From contig CAMVBP010000065.1 of the NCBI GenBank assembly GCA_947165795.1, positions 1 to 9,935 of the forward strand: 9,935 bases of DNA, given 5' to 3'. Position numbers and translations under genes: made by a program. Below, in pieces: positions 7,830-9,935 of the stretch; position 1 is the first letter of the stretch; each line of letters begins with the position of its first letter. The stretch is from an uncultured Treponema sp. (GTDB lineage: Bacteria > Spirochaetota > Spirochaetia > Treponematales > Treponemataceae). The notes under the pieces are model-generated. The model did no database searches. It saw only the letters and a program-made list of their open reading frames with translations, and had not been told where the DNA came from.

Positions 7830-8975
7830 ATGAATATTGAACATTATTTTGACTGGGCCGCTACGAGTCCCGCTGATGAAGACATATTAAAGGAATCTCT
7901 TGATTTATTCCTGAATAACTGGGCAAATCCTTCAAGTGCACATAAAGAAGGAAAAAATGCACGAAAGCTATTGGAAGATGCAAGAGAATTATGTGCTTTA
8001 AAGCTTGGGGTAAAATCTAATCAGATTACATTTACATCCGGTGGAACAGAAAGCGATCAGATAGTTCTTCTTTCCATGCTGGAAAAACCAAAGGCAGGAA
8101 CAATTCTTATAAGTTCAATTGAGCATCCGGCAATCAGGGAACAGGCACTTGCATTAAAAAACTGCGGCTGGAATATTGTTCAAATTCCTTCTGATAAGGC
8201 AGGCATTATTACTCCAGAGGCCGTTAAAAAATGCCTTACTGAAGATACAATGCTTGTTTGTGTAATGGCAGTAAATAACGAAACAGGTGCGATTCAGCCG
8301 GTTTATGAAATTGCAGATTTATTGGCAAAAACTTATGCCGGTAAAAGAAAACCAAAGTTTCATACAGACTGCGTTCAGGCAGCAGGAAAAATTCAGCTTA
8401 ATTTAAATCATGATGGAATAGACAGCGCAGCCTTTAGTGCTCATAAAATTTGCGGTCCAAAAGGAATTGGAATTTTATACAATAAAGTTCCATTAACTCC
8501 TTTTTTAAAAGGCGGCGGTCAGGAAAACGGAATTAGAAGCGGAACCGAAAATGTAATGGGAGCTGTAGCTTTTTCTAAGTGTCTTGAACGCTATTATAAT
8601 AAAGACAATTCAGAGCAGGCAGTAATTACAGCTTCGTTTGTAAAATCACTTTCTGAATTAAAAGGCTGCACGATTGTTCCGGAAGCAAGACTCGAAAATC
8701 CACAGAATTATTCACCGTATGTAATTCAGGCCGCTTTTGAGAATATTCCGGGAAACGTAATGCTCAGGGCTTTGGATTCTCAGGGCTTTTATATTTCTAC
8801 CGGAAGTGCCTGCTCTACAAAGAAAAATTCACGTCCGATTCTTGAAGCAATGAATGTAGATTCTAAAATACGTGAAACCGCCGTAAGGTTTAGTTTTGGG
8901 CCGCACACAACAAAAAAAGCTGTTGACGAATTATTGAATGCAGTTGCAGCGGTGAATCAACAGTTCAATACATAA
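7830..8975 (+). CDS. Cysteine desulfurase, IscS/NifS type (class V aminotransferase fold)
   Basis: The 381-residue product matches the PLP-dependent cysteine desulfurases, which take sulfur from cysteine as an enzyme persulfide for Fe-S cluster assembly, tRNA thiolation or related uses. The PLP-lysine is Lys206 in SAHKICGPKG. HTDCVQAAGK (178-187) gives Asp180 and Gln183, NNETGAIQP (149-157) is conserved, and His99 sits in SIEHPA. The persulfide cysteine is Cys328 in STGSACST. Lys206, Asp180, Gln183 and Cys328 carry the same numbers as in E. coli IscS. The segment after the active cysteine (KKNSRPILEAM) is not the usual LEPSYVLRA type, so the physiological acceptor is uncertain, and no iscU, mnmA or thiI is adjacent. 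It lies 26 bp after aroB without a Shine-Dalgarno box, and a small hairpin AGGAA/TTCCT (7802-7814) occupies the gap. iscS, nifS or another paralogue name cannot be chosen from sequence alone. Confidence 0.93.
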   Translation: MNIEHYFDWAATSPADEDILKESLDLFLNNWANPSSAHKEGKNARKLLEDARELCALKLGVKSNQITFTSGGTESDQIVLLSMLEKPKAGTILISSIEHPAIREQALALKNCGWNIVQIPSDKAGIITPEAVKKCLTEDTMLVCVMAVNNETGAIQPVYEIADLLAKTYAGKRKPKFHTDCVQAAGKIQLNLNHDGIDSAAFSAHKICGPKGIGILYNKVPLTPFLKGGGQENGIRSGTENVMGAVAFSKCLERYYNKDNSEQAVITASFVKSLSELKGCTIVPEARLENPQNYSPYVIQAAFENIPGNVMLRALDSQGFYISTGSACSTKKNSRPILEAMNVDSKIRETAVRFSFGPHTTKKAVDELLNAVAAVNQQFNT

Positions 8976-8992
8976 TCAGTTCAACAGTTGAA
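8961..8992 (+). repeat. Three CAGTT(C/G)AA octamers overlapping the PUR-gene promoter
   Basis: CAGTTCAA occurs at 8961-8968 and 8977-8984, and CAGTTGAA at 8985-8992, so all lie on an 8-base register with one intervening octamer. The first copy overlaps the end of the desulfurase gene and the last overlaps the TTGAAA -35 box. The second and third together include TTCAACAGTTGAA, an almost perfect inverted repeat. This could be a regulator-binding site; low-complexity chance is the alternative. Confidence 0.45.
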
Positions 8993-9016
8993 AAAAAAAC
9001 TTTGTTCTGATATATT
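8988..9016 (+). promoter_or_regulatory. Sigma-70-type promoter of the PUR-domain gene
   Basis: TTGAAA (8988-8993), a 17-base spacer and TATATT (9011-9016) form a good promoter, strengthened by an extended TG at 9008-9009. Transcription would begin near 9023 and give a leader of about 76 bases, unlike the near-zero leaders inferred for tmk, tamB and aroB. The -35 lies at the end of the CAGTT(C/G)AA repeat cluster. Confidence 0.65.
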
Positions 9017-9065
9017 CTTTTTGTCTATATTATCTAATTCTTAGGGAAGGTTCTTTGTGTTTTAT

Positions 9066-9083
9066 TTAAGGGCTCTCCCTTAA
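9066..9083 (+). promoter_or_regulatory. Leader hairpin just upstream of the PUR-gene ribosome-binding site
   Basis: TTAAGGG (9066-9072) and CCCTTAA (9077-9083) form a perfect 7-bp stem around a CTCT loop, three bases before the AAGGAG box. An upstream AGGGA (9043-9047) could compete for TCCCT (9076-9080), giving two exclusive pairings. No U-run follows, so this is not a terminator. It is a plausible site for translational control, possibly by the encoded protein itself. Confidence 0.5.
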
Positions 9084-9086
9084 TAT

Positions 9087-9092
9087 AAGGAG
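9087..9092 (+). promoter_or_regulatory. Shine-Dalgarno site of the PUR-domain gene
   Basis: AAGGAG is followed by six T bases and then the ATG at 9099. This is the strongest ribosome-binding site in the window and fixes the start. It lies three bases downstream of the leader hairpin. Confidence 0.85.
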
Positions 9093-9098
9093 TTTTTT

Positions 9099-9479
9099 AT
9101 GGGAGCTCGAGGAGAACTTTTTACTACACAAGTCTATCTTGATAATCGTTCATATTTTTTTAATGTAAAAGAAAACCGCTCCGGAGATGTTTTTATGCAG
9201 ATTGTAGAAAGCAAAAACCGTGACGGTGTAGAAGCAGACAGACATCAGATTGCAATTTTTTCAGAAGACATGCAGAAATTCCTTCAGGGAATGGAAAAAG
9301 CTCTTGATTTTATTGAAAAAGACCGTAAGACAAAACAGAAAACAATAAAAGAAAAGAAAGCTCAGAAAGACTCTGCTGAAGGAAAAAAGATTTACAAAGT
9401 TAAAAAGGAAACACCTGCAAAAGCAGATGACGGAATAAAAAGAACTGGACGCGTTCACATTGTAAGCAAAAAACAATAA
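9099..9479 (+). CDS. PUR-domain (DUF3276-type) DNA/RNA-binding protein
   Basis: The 126-residue product has a compact PUR domain at about residues 4-75: RGELFTTQVYLDNRSYFFNVKENRSGDVFMQ-type strands followed by an amphipathic helix (EDMQKFLQGMEKALDFIEKD). A lysine-rich, probably disordered tail runs from about 76 to the end (KTKQKTIKEKKAQK and similar). This is the bacterial PUR-alpha-like family, whose Borrelia member BpuR binds DNA and RNA, modulates transcription and controls its own expression after transcription. The Borrelia protein is close in size, so the basic tail may be a treponemal feature that adds nonspecific nucleic-acid affinity. The gene has its own promoter, a 76-base leader with a hairpin and a strong ribosome-binding site, and it ends before a strong terminator, so it is probably monocistronic. 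Family assignment is confident; its targets here are unknown. Confidence 0.88.
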   Translation: MGARGELFTTQVYLDNRSYFFNVKENRSGDVFMQIVESKNRDGVEADRHQIAIFSEDMQKFLQGMEKALDFIEKDRKTKQKTIKEKKAQKDSAEGKKIYKVKKETPAKADDGIKRTGRVHIVSKKQ

Positions 9480-9506
9480 AGAAAAGCAGTTTATGCGTTT
9501 ATAAAT

Positions 9507-9536
9507 AATCCGGGTATTAAATGCCCGGATTTTTTT
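9507..9536 (+). terminator. Rho-independent terminator of the PUR-domain gene
   Basis: AATCCGGGTAT (9507-9517) pairs with ATGCCCGGATT (9521-9531) across a TAA loop, an 11-bp stem with one wobble pair, followed by a T-run at 9530-9536. It begins 27 bases after the PUR stop. The end of the convergent rnhB overlaps the T-run, and on the minus strand the stem is followed by a T-rich ATTATTTAT-like stretch, so it may also end the rnhB transcript, less efficiently. Confidence 0.9.
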
Positions 9537-9935
9537 ATACATTAAAAGATAAGCGTTGAATTGGTGAAGGCCCAAGCTTTTTACAAATTTCCTTGTGTAA
9601 CTTAGTCGGATAACCTTTGTGCTTTGCGTACCCGTATTCAGGATAGAGTTTATCCATTTCTATCATATAACGGTCACGTTCATTTTTTGCAATAATACTT
9701 GCAGCCATTACACACGGGTATTTTGCGTCGGCCTTTGGTTCAGCACGACATTCAATTATTACATCAGGAATAAAATTGCCGTCGGTAATTCCAGATATTG
9801 TAAAGTCCTTCAAATCAATATTATTCTGCTTTGCCCACTCAGGCAATTTCTTTACCATAGCTTCATAAGCATTTTTCATTGCAAGTAAACTTACCTGCAG
9901 AATATTTATTTCATCATTTTTTTTATGATCTATAA
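9535..9935 (-). CDS. rnhB: Ribonuclease HII, C-terminal part (cut by window edge)
   Basis: The frame stays open from the stop at 9535 to the window edge. An internal ATG at 9879 is not the true start, because the codons upstream read DEINILQVSLLAMKNAY, the conserved helix of RNase HII. The enzyme cleaves the RNA strand of RNA-DNA hybrids and removes single ribonucleotides from DNA. Recognisable blocks are TDGN (the IDGN motif), CVMAASIIAKNERDRYM with the late catalytic aspartate, and YPEYGYAKHKGYPTKLH, followed by GPSPIQRLSF. The last usually reads GPSPIHRxSF; here a CAA codon gives Gln in place of His. The N-terminal part with the DExG catalytic motif lies outside the window. It is convergent with the PUR gene and shares the intergenic terminator region. 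Confidence 0.92.
   Translation of the reverse strand, partial: IDHKKNDEINILQVSLLAMKNAYEAMVKKLPEWAKQNNIDLKDFTISGITDGNFIPDVIIECRAEPKADAKYPCVMAASIIAKNERDRYMIEMDKLYPEYGYAKHKGYPTKLHKEICKKLGPSPIQRLSFNV

Noticed and set aside
8979..9000. TTCAACAGTTGAA hairpin followed by an A-run after the desulfurase gene
   Set aside because: It has A residues downstream on the plus strand, not T residues, so it cannot be an intrinsic terminator for the desulfurase. On the minus strand the T-run would precede the hairpin.
9535..9879. Treating the ATG at 9879 as the RNase HII start
   Set aside because: The upstream in-frame codons encode the conserved INILQVSLLAM helix, so the gene continues past the window edge.
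1..9935. CRISPR arrays, insertion sequences, tRNA or rRNA genes, horizontally acquired islands
   Set aside because: No periodic repeat-spacer pattern, transposase frame, terminal inverted repeats, or conserved tRNA/rRNA segments were seen, and base and codon use look uniform across the genes.

Overview
The window looks like a housekeeping segment from a spirochete, most likely a Treponema. It is AT-rich and gene-dense. The strongest clues are a PUR-domain nucleic-acid-binding protein (the family of Borrelia BpuR) and a large TamB-like protein placed directly upstream of BamA. A secreted, aromatic-rich protein that looks lineage-specific fits the same picture. The presence of aroB argues against the most reduced host-restricted treponemes. 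Genus is an inference; species cannot be assigned.

Layout. Positions 1-5990 are read on the minus strand, in transcription order tmk (dTMP kinase), tamB and bamA; bamA runs off the left edge. A 61-bp divergent gap separates tmk from a plus-strand group at 6052-8975: a secreted protein of unknown function with a GTG start, aroB (3-dehydroquinate synthase) and a cysteine desulfurase of the IscS/NifS type. A 123-bp gap with a good promoter, clustered 8-bp repeats and a leader hairpin leads to the PUR-domain gene (9099-9479). A strong terminator follows, and then the convergent rnhB (RNase HII), which runs off the right edge.

How the genes fit together. TamB and BamA form an envelope-biogenesis pair: TamB is an inner-membrane-anchored periplasmic bridge and BamA is the outer-membrane insertase. 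The other genes serve unrelated basic processes: dTTP supply, aromatic biosynthesis, sulfur mobilisation, RNA/DNA binding and removal of RNA from DNA. No mobile element, CRISPR array, tRNA or rRNA was seen, and no intergenic stretch exceeds 300 bases.

I found no obvious new multi-gene system. The points worth a second look are small ones. The Tmk P-loop has lost its lysine. Pribnow boxes sit almost on the start codons of tmk, tamB and aroB, suggesting leaderless or near-leaderless mRNAs. The PUR gene has a possible control region in its promoter and leader. A secreted protein between tmk and aroB has no assigned function.
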